Below, piece by piece: positions 36,340-45,030 of a stretch of 64,000 bases of DNA (its first letter is position 1; every line of letters starts with the position of its first letter). Origin of the DNA: CPC320 sp002684375 (GTDB taxonomy: Bacteria > Pseudomonadota > Alphaproteobacteria > Rhodobacterales > Rhodobacteraceae); the NCBI GenBank assembly GCA_965662545.1, contig CBFIHZ010000002.1, forward strand, positions 62,001 through 126,000, in the 5' to 3' direction. Position numbers and translations under genes: made by a program. The notes beneath the pieces are model-generated. The model saw only the letters and a program-made list of their open reading frames with translations. It made no database searches and was not told where the DNA came from.

Positions 36340-37088
36340 TCATTGCGCCGTCGGGGAACCACAGGAATGCGACTGCGGGACAATTTGTAGGTGGCCTCTG
36401 GATGTGGCGGTCGTCCTTCAGTGACTTGCCAGTAGCCGCGGCCGCCGCGGCGCAGCCAGAACGGTAGGGTCAGCGCAAACCCAACCACAAAACCTCCTGC
36501 ATGGGCCCAATAGGCCACGCCGCCAAGCGTCGGGTCCGACCCGAGGCCGTTGAACAGTTGCAGGGCAAACCAGCCCCCAAGACAGATCCATGCCGGAATT
36601 GAGAAAATGCGAAAGAAGATTACGAAGATGAACAAGACGTCTACCTTGGCCTTGGGATAAAGCAGCAGATAGCCGCCCATAACACCCGCGATCGCCCCCG
36701 AGGCTCCGACGGTCGGAACGGTTGAGAGCGGATCAGAGGCGGCTTGGATCAGTCCCGCGGCAATCCCCGAGGCCAGATAAAACAGCAGATAGCGGCTGTG
36801 GCCCATCTCGTCTTCAAGGTTGTCCCCAAAAATATAGAGAAATAGCATATTGCCCAACAGATGCATCCAACCACCGTGTAAAAACATTGAGGTGAGCAAG
36901 CCGTGAAGGTCTCGGCCCTCACTTAACCGGGCTGGAAACAGTGCCCAGCTGTCAAAAAATGTCGCCAGTGCCGCATGGTTTGCCAACAACTCGGCATAGC
37001 CCAGAAACACCAGGCTGTTCAGAGCAATGAGCCCATAGGTGACAAAGGGCGTTTTGCCTGATGGGTTGTGGTCGCGGATCGGTAGCAT
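36336..37088 (-). CDS. Rhomboid intramembrane serine protease
   Basis: 250-residue rhomboid protease cutting transmembrane segments of other proteins. Six hydrophobic helices. The oxyanion-side motif HGGWMHLLGN (71-80), catalytic serine S130 in GASGAIAG and catalytic histidine H196 in YWAHAGGFVVG are all present. The start MLPIRDHNPSGKTP fits the roseobacterial family although its ribosome site is weak. It follows putA by 31 bp on the same strand, possibly cotranscribed. Natural substrate unknown. Confidence 0.92.
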   Translation of the reverse strand: MLPIRDHNPSGKTPFVTYGLIALNSLVFLGYAELLANHAALATFFDSWALFPARLSEGRDLHGLLTSMFLHGGWMHLLGNMLFLYIFGDNLEDEMGHSRYLLFYLASGIAAGLIQAASDPLSTVPTVGASGAIAGVMGGYLLLYPKAKVDVLFIFVIFFRIFSIPAWICLGGWFALQLFNGLGSDPTLGGVAYWAHAGGFVVGFALTLPFWLRRGGRGYWQVTEGRPPHPEATYKLSRSRIPVVPRRRND

Positions 37089-37119
37089 AGGCAGTATGTG
37101 GCCATTCGGTACGGTGGCG

Positions 37120-40100
37120 TCAACTATCCCCGCGTAAAAGAGCGGCGTTTCCACCTGCGGCTGTGGTATCGATACACACATGTTGCTCGAACAGGACATG
37201 CGCGCTGTCGGGCTGGCCGGTTATTAAAGCAACAATTGGTCCAGCCCGCGCGGCAAGAGCAAGGTCAAACATACGGGCGGTTGGCCCATCGCCCCACCAG
37301 ATAACCGCACCAAGGCGGGTGAGATCGGTTAGGTGTTCCGCCCGGATTTGTCCAGTTGCTTTGACCGCAACACCGCCTAACGCCGTCACGGCTTTGGCCT
37401 GTGTTTCAGCGGCTTTCTTGCCGGGTCCGGCACAAAGGATCGGCGGTTTTGCAAAGGTAGAGCGCGCATTGAGTTCACCGGTGGGGCCGGGTAAAAAACT
37501 GTCTGGGCTCTGCAGCCCGGTTGCGGCGGTTTTCATCGTTGCTGTCAGAGCCGTTTGTGACATGATATGATCCCATGAATGGGATGTATTTTGCTGCCCG
37601 ACTGCGTGAAACCTGTTGAGATAAAACGGACCCCCTGCTTTTGGCCCGGTGCCGGATAGGCCATGCCCACCAAAAGGCTGGCTGCCGACCACCGCGCCGA
37701 TCTGGTTGCGGTTGACGTATATATTGCCGGCCATAATACGTTGCGCAATATCTCTGGTCCGGTTGGACAGGCGGGTTTGCAAACCAAAAGTCAGCCCGTA
37801 GCCGGTGTTATTGATCGCTTCAATCACTGCATTGATTTGGTGGCTGGCAAAGGTTGCAAGATGCAGTACGGGGCCGAAAACCTCCTGTTCCAAGGCTTCA
37901 ATGCCGCTGACGCGGATCAGCGTGGGGGCGACATAGTGGCCCTGTAACGGAACGGGTTGCGTCCAAAGCACACGGTTTTGGTCTGCGGCTTGGGCAATGT
38001 GTTTTGAAATGCGCGCCTTTGCCACGGGATCGATGACCGGACCGAGATCGCTTCTCAGCAGCCATGGATCATCGAGAGACAACTGCCGCATCGCACCGAT
38101 AAGCATTGCGATAAATTCAGGGGCGATATCGTCTTGAACATAAACACAGCGCAATGCCGAACAACGCTGCCCCGCAGATTGAAAGGCGCTTTCGATGATG
38201 TTGGCAACGGCTTGTTCGGGTAGGGCCGTGCTGTCGACAATCATTGCATTTAGCCCCCCGGTTTCGGCAATAAACGGAGCCCCGGGGGTTAAGGTTTCGG
38301 CCATTTTGACACGGATGTTCTTGGCGGTCTGTGTCGAGCCAGTAAAGGCGACACCGTCCACTCGGGCGCTGCTCGTCAGCGCAGCCCCGACCGTGCCATC
38401 GCCCGGTAACAGTTGTAACGCCTTGCGCGGCACGCCGGCTTGATGCAACAGGCAGGTGGCAAAATAGGCAATCAGCGGTGTTTGTTCGGCAGGTTTGGCC
38501 AAAACGGCGTTTCCGGCCGCCAGAGCAGCGGCAATTTGCCCAGTGAAAATCGCGAGGGGAAAATTCCAAGGCGATATACAGCTCACCAAGCCCAAGGCTG
38601 GTGCGTGGTTGATTTCGCCCGCGTAATATCGCAGAAAATCAACAGATTCACGCAATTCGGACACTGCATCAGGCAATGTTTTGCCGGCCTCTCGTGTCAG
38701 CAGTGCAAATAGCTCGCCGTCGTTTTTCTCGAATAAATCAGCGGCTCGCTTTAATATCTCGCCACGTTCGACCGGTGTGGCCTTCCAAACTGTGGCAGTC
38801 TGCAAGGCAAGATCAATATCGGCGGCGCTGGCGCTGGCTGCCTGTCCAATCACATCGGTCGGAACCGCGGGATTGTTGCAAATTTGGCTGTGTTCTGGGC
38901 AGGACAGGCCTGCCAGCAAAGGCTGTGAGTTCCATTGGGTTTTGTGAAACAAACCGCGACGCTGCTCTATTGCGGCAAGGGTCGGGCCGTCGGACAAGTC
39001 AAAGCCTCGGGAATTCTGGCGTCGGGGGTGAAACAGCGCAGTGCCCAGCGGCAGTGGCCGCTGTTCACAATCAAAACTAGAGAAAGGATCGGCAGCAACC
39101 TGCTCAGGTGGAATCTCAGGATCGACTATCTGATTGACAAAGCTGCTGTTGGCCCCGTTCTCAAGCAGCCGTCTGACCAGATAGGCCAACAGATCACGAT
39201 GAGCTCCAACGGGGGCATAAATTCGACACTGCGTCGCATGGGTGGCGCGGATCAATCCGTGCAGAGCGGCCCCCATGCCGTGCAGGCGTTGGAACTCAAA
39301 ACACCTGTAATTAGGGGCCATATGCAAGATGGCCGCGATGGTATGGGCGTTATGGGTGGCAAACTGCGGATAGATCCGGTCAGTCATGGAAAACAGTTTG
39401 CGGACGTTGGCGATATACGAGATATCGGTGGCTGCTTTAGCGGTAAACACTGGAAACCCGGACAGTCCATCCAACTGGGCCTGTTTGATTTCGCTGTCCC
39501 AATAGGCGCCTTTTACGAGACGGATTGCAATTTGGCGATCGTGGCGCTTGGCCAGATTGTAAAGGTGGTCAATGACGCCACTGGCGCGGGGCCCATAAGC
39601 CTGAACGACCACACCGAAACCGTCCCATCCCGCCAGTTCGGGCGTTGCCAGAACCTGCTCAATTACCGCCAGAGACAGGACCAGACGGTTGGCCTCTTCA
39701 GCATCGACGGTCAGACCAATCGCAGCGGATTTTGCCGCAATCGCCAACGCCTGCAGCTTTGGCACCAATTCCGCGATGACGCGCGCAGTTTGGGCGACCT
39801 CATATCGTGGGTGCAACGCAGATAATTTTACCGAAATACCAGGATTTTCCCGCGTGTTTCGGGTGTTTGAAGCACGGGCAATCTTCTCAATCGCCTGACG
39901 ATATGAGGTATAATAGCGATCAGCATCGGATTTGGTGCAAGCGGCTTCTCCCAACATATCAAACGAGTGCAGTTGCGCATCTTGCATACCTTGCGAAGTG
40001 CGGAGAGCGGCCTCTATGGTTTCACCCAGAACAAATTGCCGGCCCATTTCCTTCATGGCACGGGTCATCGCCAGACGGATGACGGGCGCGCCAAGGCGTT

Positions 40101-40548
40101 GAATAGCACGGTTAATGCTCTGCTTAGTGCTGGGGGACTGCAGACTTAGAACCTGACCGGTGCTCCACAGTCCAAGTGTCGATGCGTTCACCAAAGCCGA
40201 TGCTGCATGCCCACAATGAGACGCCCAGTTTCCGGGGGCTATTTTATCTGTGACGAGTGCATCAATGGTCGCGGCATCGGGAACGCGTAAGAGAGCCTCT
40301 GCAAGCCGCATCAGGGCAATGCCTTCGGCGCTGGACAGTCCGTATTCGGCAAGGAAAGATTCAATCAGACCGGGTTTTCCCTCTGCGCGGATACGCTGCA
40401 CCATATTGGTGGCGTTTCGGCTGATCTGCGCGCGCGCGGCCGGTGTCAGCGACGCCCGCTTGATGAGGTGCGCGATTATTTCGGCCTGTTGTGAATAATT
40501 GATCTGTGCGCGTTGCGGTAAAATCGGCAGCGATGCGTGATCCATCAT
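37120..40548 (-). CDS. putA: Bifunctional proline dehydrogenase / P5C dehydrogenase
   Basis: Two-step oxidation of proline to glutamate at the membrane. 1142 residues. The FAD proline dehydrogenase barrel lies at about 150-470 (NPGISVKLSALHPRYE, RLVKGAYWDSEIK, FATHNAHT, EFQRLHGMG), and the P5C dehydrogenase at about 560-990 (SPWNFPLAIFTGQIAAALAAGNAVLAKPAEQTP, FTGSTQTAK, ETGGLNA, SAGQRCSALR with the catalytic cysteine). About 150 residues follow as a C-terminal extension. No N-terminal ribbon-helix-helix is present, so it is not its own repressor. AAAGGG stands before the ATG. Divergent from the Lrp gene. Confidence 0.95.
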   Translation of the reverse strand: MMDHASLPILPQRAQINYSQQAEIIAHLIKRASLTPAARAQISRNATNMVQRIRAEGKPGLIESFLAEYGLSSAEGIALMRLAEALLRVPDAATIDALVTDKIAPGNWASHCGHAASALVNASTLGLWSTGQVLSLQSPSTKQSINRAIQRLGAPVIRLAMTRAMKEMGRQFVLGETIEAALRTSQGMQDAQLHSFDMLGEAACTKSDADRYYTSYRQAIEKIARASNTRNTRENPGISVKLSALHPRYEVAQTARVIAELVPKLQALAIAAKSAAIGLTVDAEEANRLVLSLAVIEQVLATPELAGWDGFGVVVQAYGPRASGVIDHLYNLAKRHDRQIAIRLVKGAYWDSEIKQAQLDGLSGFPVFTAKAATDISYIANVRKLFSMTDRIYPQFATHNAHTIAAILHMAPNYRCFEFQRLHGMGAALHGLIRATHATQCRIYAPVGAHRDLLAYLVRRLLENGANSSFVNQIVDPEIPPEQVAADPFSSFDCEQRPLPLGTALFHPRRQNSRGFDLSDGPTLAAIEQRRGLFHKTQWNSQPLLAGLSCPEHSQICNNPAVPTDVIGQAASASAADIDLALQTATVWKATPVERGEILKRAADLFEKNDGELFALLTREAGKTLPDAVSELRESVDFLRYYAGEINHAPALGLVSCISPWNFPLAIFTGQIAAALAAGNAVLAKPAEQTPLIAYFATCLLHQAGVPRKALQLLPGDGTVGAALTSSARVDGVAFTGSTQTAKNIRVKMAETLTPGAPFIAETGGLNAMIVDSTALPEQAVANIIESAFQSAGQRCSALRCVYVQDDIAPEFIAMLIGAMRQLSLDDPWLLRSDLGPVIDPVAKARISKHIAQAADQNRVLWTQPVPLQGHYVAPTLIRVSGIEALEQEVFGPVLHLATFASHQINAVIEAINNTGYGLTFGLQTRLSNRTRDIAQRIMAGNIYVNRNQIGAVVGSQPFGGHGLSGTGPKAGGPFYLNRFHAVGQQNTSHSWDHIMSQTALTATMKTAATGLQSPDSFLPGPTGELNARSTFAKPPILCAGPGKKAAETQAKAVTALGGVAVKATGQIRAEHLTDLTRLGAVIWWGDGPTARMFDLALAARAGPIVALITGQPDSAHVLFEQHVCIDTTAAGGNAALLRGDS

Positions 40549-40627
40549 GTCTTTCCCTTTTATCTAACACTAGTATTACAAGAAATTTTAAGTATAAGGG
40601 TCTGCATTTGGTTGATTTGGAGTGAAA

Positions 40628-41128
40628 GTGACCGAAAATAAGTCGTTAGGCGGGACAAGTGCTCATATAGGCTTGGATCAGTTTGACCGGAAAATTCTGT
40701 CGGCTTTGGCCCAGAATGGCCGGCTTAGTATCACGGATCTCGCGCAGGCTATTGGCCTGTCCAAATCGCCGACCCAGGCGCGGTTACGGCGGCTGGAGCA
40801 GTCAGGTGTGATCAAAGGTTATCGGGCACTTCTGGATCCGATTCAATTGGGACTGGATCACGTGGCCTTTGTAGAAGTAAGGCTCTCTGACACCCGAGAG
40901 GCGGCTCTGAGTGCGTTTAATACAGCCGTGTCAACGATTGGAGAAATTGAACAGGTGCATCTAATTGCGGGAAATTTTGATTATTTAATGAAAATACGAA
41001 CCCGAAATATGGCCGATTACCGGCGGGTTCTGGGTGAGCAGATATCAAGCTTACCGCATGTTGCAAGCACCTCGACCTATGTGGCGATGCAAGCAGTGAA
41101 AGAGGACGTGTCGGGTGATTTGAGTTGA
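40628..41128 (+). CDS. Lrp/AsnC-family regulator (PutR-like)
   Basis: 166-residue Lrp-type regulator divergent from putA, which suggests it is the proline-responsive activator of putA. The helix-turn-helix is at about 15-60 (DQFDRKILSALAQNGRLSITDLAQAIGLSKSPTQARLRRLEQSG), the RAM/ligand domain follows (IEQVHLIAGNFDYLMKIRTRNMADYRRVL). Start: GTG at 40628 with GGAG five bases upstream; another GTG at 40622 overlaps this site. The intergenic space to putA is about 75 bp. Confidence 0.88.
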   Translation: MTENKSLGGTSAHIGLDQFDRKILSALAQNGRLSITDLAQAIGLSKSPTQARLRRLEQSGVIKGYRALLDPIQLGLDHVAFVEVRLSDTREAALSAFNTAVSTIGEIEQVHLIAGNFDYLMKIRTRNMADYRRVLGEQISSLPHVASTSTYVAMQAVKEDVSGDLS

Positions 41129-41259
41129 CTGCGAAAACGGTGGGGAATTCCAATGAATTTCGCGCAAAAGTTCTTGTACCCGATAAACATAATGCCTAGA
41201 GATAGCGCAGGTCGGGGTTTCGCGTTTTTCATTTAAAACAAGTGCCGGGGCCGCCTGTT

Positions 41260-41345
41260 GCGGGCGTGATGGAATGGTAGACATACCAGACTTAAAATCT
41301 GGAGGGCGTATGCCCGTGCGGGTTCAAGTCCCGCCGCCCGCACCA
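41260..41345 (+). tRNA. tRNA-Leu (anticodon UAA)
   Basis: Complete 86-nt class II tRNA with encoded CCA. The acceptor arms GCGGGCG (41260-41266) and CGCCCGC (41335-41341) pair fully. The anticodon stem CCAGA/TCTGG carries loop CTTAAAA with anticodon TAA. There is a long variable arm (GGGCGT.ATGCCC) and the T-loop GGTTCAAGTCC. The 3' end borders an accessory gene, as is typical for tRNA genes used as integration sites. Confidence 0.97.
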
Positions 41346-41478
41346 AATTTTCTGTATATAACAAATCAGTATAGCCCTATTTGTGATGAGTGGCGGTGTC
41401 GATAGTGGGCACACTTATACCGTGCATTTGTAGTTCTCCGTGTTAGAGTAAGCTGTATTTGAAAACCGGACGGCTATT

Positions 41479-43239
41479 ATGACTGGCAGCGCATACTTTA
41501 TGGTGAACCAACAATTAGCACGGCTACTTGGGGAGACGTATCGCTCTAGTGAAGTCGCGCTGAAAGAACTTGTTGATAATGCATGGGATGCAGATGCGAG
41601 AAATGTATGGATCTCACTTTCAGAGCCTCTATCGAAGAATCCGCTGACCATTAAAGATGATGGGCGTGGGATGACTGAGGAGGCTGTTCGGGCCGAGTAT
41701 CTGAATATCGCCAGCTACAAAAGAAAACGGACTGGTGAATTATCTCCAAATTTCAAACGCAAAATTAAGGGACGCAAGGGGATTGGTAAGTTTGCTGGGC
41801 TGGCTGTGGCCCAGGTTATGACTATTGAGACAACAGTGAACGGAATGACCAGCAAGCTAATGATTGATAAGAAAAAGATCGCGGACACTGATCGTGATAT
41901 CGAAAAAATCCCATTGGATTTTGAGGTAAAAGCCGCAAACGGCCAAGGCGATGGAACTCTTATCGAACTCTCTGCACTGGACCAGCAGCTGAATTTCCCC
42001 AGTGCCGAAAAGATTCGAGAGTTGTTGGTTCGAGAGTACGGAAGAGAGTTGAACTTCACAATTTTTGTAGATGATGATCCCCTAACCCTTGAGGACTTGC
42101 CTGGGGCAAGTTCGCGTGAAACAGTATCATTGCCGAATGCGGGCAACGTTGAAGTAGGCTTCACAATTGCCGATTCTACCGTAAATCCAAAGTTGTCGGG
42201 CCTCACTCTTAAGGTCGGTGGCAAAGTTGTTGGGGCACCCTCATATTTTGGGTTGGAAGATGACGAGGAAATTCCACGGAAACTCTTGAAAAAGGTTTAT
42301 GGTGAAATCTCTGTCCCTGAAAATGATAGCTTCGTCACTGCCGATTGGGGGAACGCCAACGAAAGCAGCATAGCTTATCAGGAAATGTGTGAATTTGTGC
42401 AGGATCTCGTTAAGAAAGAATTGAAAGCAAATCATACGCGCCAGATGAGTTTGCAGAAAGCGCGCCTTCAGAAAGCGATTGATGATCGCCTTGCCAAGAT
42501 ACCAGAGAATAGACGGAAGTTTGCCGCGCGTGCGCTAAACAAAATTCTACAACGGTTTTACGGCGAAAGTGACGACAGAATCCAAACAATTGCTGAAGTT
42601 GCTTTAGATGCAATGGAGTTTGACGAGTATTGGACCGTTCTCGAAAACATTGGTTCGGCCAGCTTAGGTGACGTGAGCGATTTCGCTGTATCCTTGCAGG
42701 AATTCGGGCTGTTAGAATTATCAAACATCAGGAAACAAGCTGATAAGCGTATTCAGTTTTTAGATTATCTAGAGAATTTGGCGGAAAACGCTGCCACGAA
42801 AGAACAGGAAGTTCATGTTGCGCTTGAGAAAAACGTTTGGGTGTTTGGTCTGGATTTCTCAATGATGTCTTCGAATATTACATTGAAGAGAATGATAAAA
42901 GTATTTTGCGACAGTAAATATACTGGGAATGCAGCTCAAAAGAGGCCCGATTTGTTGCTGTCAGAGAGTTTTGATGGTCGATACCTGCTCATTGAATTTA
43001 AGCGCCCATCGGTGTCAATTGGAAGGAAAGAAGTAGCTCAGGCTGAGTACTATCGAGATGAGCTATCAAAATATCTTCCCTCGAATGCTGCATTTCAAAT
43101 AATGATGGTTGGGAAGGGGCGGGATAGCAACTTGAATGTCAACCTTTTGGCGCAAAATATTTCGGTACACTCATATAAAGATCTGATTTCAACAGCCAGA
43201 AGTCAGATTTTTTGGCTGATCAACTCTTTGGAGAAATAG
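41479..43239 (+). CDS. GHKL ATPase fused to Shedu-like PD-(D/E)xK nuclease
   Basis: 586-residue accessory protein. The N-terminus is a GHKL (MutL/Hsp90/MORC-like) ATPase: N-box E30-LVDN34-AWD37, DDGRGM at 60-65, and the lid GRKGIGKF at 98-105. A transducer-like region and a charged, probably coiled helical stretch (about 310-450) follow. The C-terminus has a restriction-endonuclease fold core: RPD491-LLL, then LIE506-F-K508-RP with the helix EVAQAEYYRDEL, close to the DUF4263 (Shedu nuclease) pattern. Such ATPase-nuclease fusions are expected to act on foreign DNA. It is monocistronic, directly after tRNA-Leu, lower in GC than its flanks, and its ribosome site is weak. Antiviral role is inference. 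Confidence 0.8.
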   Translation: MTGSAYFMVNQQLARLLGETYRSSEVALKELVDNAWDADARNVWISLSEPLSKNPLTIKDDGRGMTEEAVRAEYLNIASYKRKRTGELSPNFKRKIKGRKGIGKFAGLAVAQVMTIETTVNGMTSKLMIDKKKIADTDRDIEKIPLDFEVKAANGQGDGTLIELSALDQQLNFPSAEKIRELLVREYGRELNFTIFVDDDPLTLEDLPGASSRETVSLPNAGNVEVGFTIADSTVNPKLSGLTLKVGGKVVGAPSYFGLEDDEEIPRKLLKKVYGEISVPENDSFVTADWGNANESSIAYQEMCEFVQDLVKKELKANHTRQMSLQKARLQKAIDDRLAKIPENRRKFAARALNKILQRFYGESDDRIQTIAEVALDAMEFDEYWTVLENIGSASLGDVSDFAVSLQEFGLLELSNIRKQADKRIQFLDYLENLAENAATKEQEVHVALEKNVWVFGLDFSMMSSNITLKRMIKVFCDSKYTGNAAQKRPDLLLSESFDGRYLLIEFKRPSVSIGRKEVAQAEYYRDELSKYLPSNAAFQIMMVGKGRDSNLNVNLLAQNISVHSYKDLISTARSQIFWLINSLEK

Positions 43240-43277
43240 CTAAGTTTTTATAGAGACCGCTAGCATGGCGAGTCCGT

Positions 43278-43421
43278 TTACCCACCATTCTTACATATCT
43301 CAAGGTATGCAATGACGTTCAATCGCCGCTCATAACCTTCCACCTTTGCGACGAACGACTGTGGTTTCCCAAACGCATCTGCAACTTGTTGTCGTGTCAG
43401 GCCCGCTTCTAGCCGAGCTGC
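43278..43421 (-). pseudogene. 5'-truncated XRE regulator remnant
   Basis: 47 codons on the minus strand read as most of a helix-turn-helix domain: AARLEAGLTRQQVADAFGKP, then QSFVAKVEGYERRLNVIAYLEICKNGG and a stop. This is the standard pattern of a small XRE regulator. Directly upstream in frame is a TAG (43422-43424) and there is no start codon, so the N-terminus is lost or broken. It lies between the ATPase-nuclease gene and soxT, convergent with the former, and probably belongs to the same inserted segment. Confidence 0.7.
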
Positions 43422-43529
43422 CTAATGGTGGATGGCTCACTGATAAAATTATCATAACAATGGACCGTAAGCCGAATATGCATTTACGTTTAGCATGGGC
43501 CACTGAATGAGGTATTCCGATCGCAGCTG

Positions 43530-44585
43530 TCAGCTGCTGTGATTGAAGCCCGTTATCAATTGTTTCAATCCAAAGGCGGCCCCGACAAAAATTGCAATAA
43601 AAGTAATTGGGGCGCTATAGGCAAGTACCGAAAATGCCGCGATACCCTGACCAATGCTGCAGCCAACAGCGAGAATAGCCCCCGCGCCCATGATAGCAGC
43701 GCCTAGAATTTGGCGACCCAGTTCGTGAGGATCGTCGCAAGCTTCCCATCGAAAATGTCCTTTTGAAAAGGATCCGATCACAGCGCCAATGACCACCCCT
43801 AGAACGGATCCAACGCTAAAGGATATTTCGGTGCTAGAGGCTGTCATGCCGTAAAAAATTGTGTCGCCAATTGGCGCTGTAAAGGAATGAGTTTTGATAG
43901 GTTGTGCCTCAAACCCTGTTGCAGTGACCCAATATGTGCCCAGCCATCCCGACACGATCACCAGCCCAACGATAAGGCCCCAGACTATGTGGGACGCAGA
44001 TTGTCGCATCGCTTGGTCGTTTAGGGATAAAGCGATAATGGCACCACCGACCAGGCCCCCAGAAATCGCTGGATTTAGACCGAAGTTTGCTTTTGCAAGC
44101 AGGCTGAACCCCTGTGGAACTGTCGCATTGTATTCAACTGGAAAAGCCCAGATCCGCAGATTTGCCAAAGGGCCGGACATGACAAAATAAGCCGAAAAAC
44201 CCATCACAATCAGAATAACAAAAGATCGTATGTCGCCGCCGCCGAGCCGTGCCAGAGCTCCGTAGCCGCAATTGCCGCTCAAAGCCATGCCGTAGCCGAA
44301 CATCAACCCGCCAAGCACCGAGGCTATTGGGTTCCATACCCGATCAAGATAGACAATTTGACTGCTGTCGAAGTGATTGAGAGACAGCGCAAAATGTACA
44401 CCAATAATAGATGTTCCAATGGCCAAACCCCACATTCTTATTCTCCGGTCATCAGAGGAATACAGAACATCTTCTATTGCGCCTAATGTGCAAAATCGCC
44501 CGACCCGCGCCGCCAACCCAAGGGCAATACCACCCAAGAGCCCGATTAGTGCGACGGTATTTGCTTCTCCAAGTATGTCCAGCAC
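43530..44585 (-). CDS. soxT: SoxT, YeeE/YedE-type sulfur transporter
   Basis: 351-residue membrane protein of the YeeE/YedE (sulf_transp) family, with about ten hydrophobic segments. Conserved cysteine motifs of the family are present: GRFCTLGAIEDV near residue 30, GYGMALSGNCGYGALARLGGGDIRS near 100 and GAILAVGCSIGQGIAAFS near 310. Thought to import thiosulfate or a sulfur compound and to signal through SoxR. The GTG start follows a GGGAGGGAG ribosome site. Last gene of the leftward soxS-soxR-soxT unit. Confidence 0.9.
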   Translation of the reverse strand: MLDILGEANTVALIGLLGGIALGLAARVGRFCTLGAIEDVLYSSDDRRIRMWGLAIGTSIIGVHFALSLNHFDSSQIVYLDRVWNPIASVLGGLMFGYGMALSGNCGYGALARLGGGDIRSFVILIVMGFSAYFVMSGPLANLRIWAFPVEYNATVPQGFSLLAKANFGLNPAISGGLVGGAIIALSLNDQAMRQSASHIVWGLIVGLVIVSGWLGTYWVTATGFEAQPIKTHSFTAPIGDTIFYGMTASSTEISFSVGSVLGVVIGAVIGSFSKGHFRWEACDDPHELGRQILGAAIMGAGAILAVGCSIGQGIAAFSVLAYSAPITFIAIFVGAAFGLKQLITGFNHSS

Positions 44586-44625
44586 AGGGCTCCCTCCCGA
44601 AGACCGCTAACTGTCTGTGTTCCCC

Positions 44626-45024
44626 TTAATCGGAATTACAAAAGAGGTCGTAGACCAGCTCAAGAATTTGTCGTGCGCGATCATCGCTCAGAGTATAGTA
44701 AATCGCCTTGCCCTCCCGTCTTGGGGAAACCAACCCCTCAAACCGCAACCGGGTCAATTGCTGTGACACCGCCGATTGCCTGGCCGATAGCAAGTCTTCG
44801 AGTTCAGTCACAGATTTCTCTCCGGTCGCAAGATGGCAAAGTATCATCAAACGCCCTTCGTGCCCTAACGCTTTTAAAAAATTGGAGGCCTCAATGGAAT
44901 TACGAACCATTTTTTCCATATCTTCGACGTTCATGTTCACATCAAATTTTGGCAAGCTTGTGGTATTCTTGGGCTTGGTTGCCGATGCTGATTTTCCCTC
45001 TAAAGCGTCTGTTTCTATCTGCAT
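44626..45024 (-). CDS. soxR: SoxR, ArsR-family repressor of the sox genes
   Basis: 132-residue winged-helix repressor. A polar N-terminal tail of about 35 residues precedes the ArsR domain (KALGHEGRLMILCHLATGEKSVTELEDLL, then SARQSAVSQQLTRLRFEGLVSPRREGKAIYYTL). Two cysteines (ILCHL and the C-terminal LFCNSD) fit the thiol/persulfide switch proposed for SoxR. AAGGCGGC precedes the ATG. Located after soxS (6 bp) and before soxT. Expected targets: the palindromes in the soxS/soxV and soxW/soxX gaps. Confidence 0.93.
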   Translation of the reverse strand: MQIETDALEGKSASATKPKNTTSLPKFDVNMNVEDMEKMVRNSIEASNFLKALGHEGRLMILCHLATGEKSVTELEDLLSARQSAVSQQLTRLRFEGLVSPRREGKAIYYTLSDDRARQILELVYDLFCNSD

Positions 45025-45030
45025 GCCGCC

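Noticed and set aside
38935..39825. 296-codon plus-strand frame within putA
   Set aside because: Antisense to the PutA proline dehydrogenase domain, which is intact on the minus strand.
41346..43529. Direct repeat of the tRNA-Leu 3' end as attR
   Set aside because: I looked for a second copy of the T-arm/acceptor sequence downstream and saw none, so a bounded integrated element cannot be claimed.
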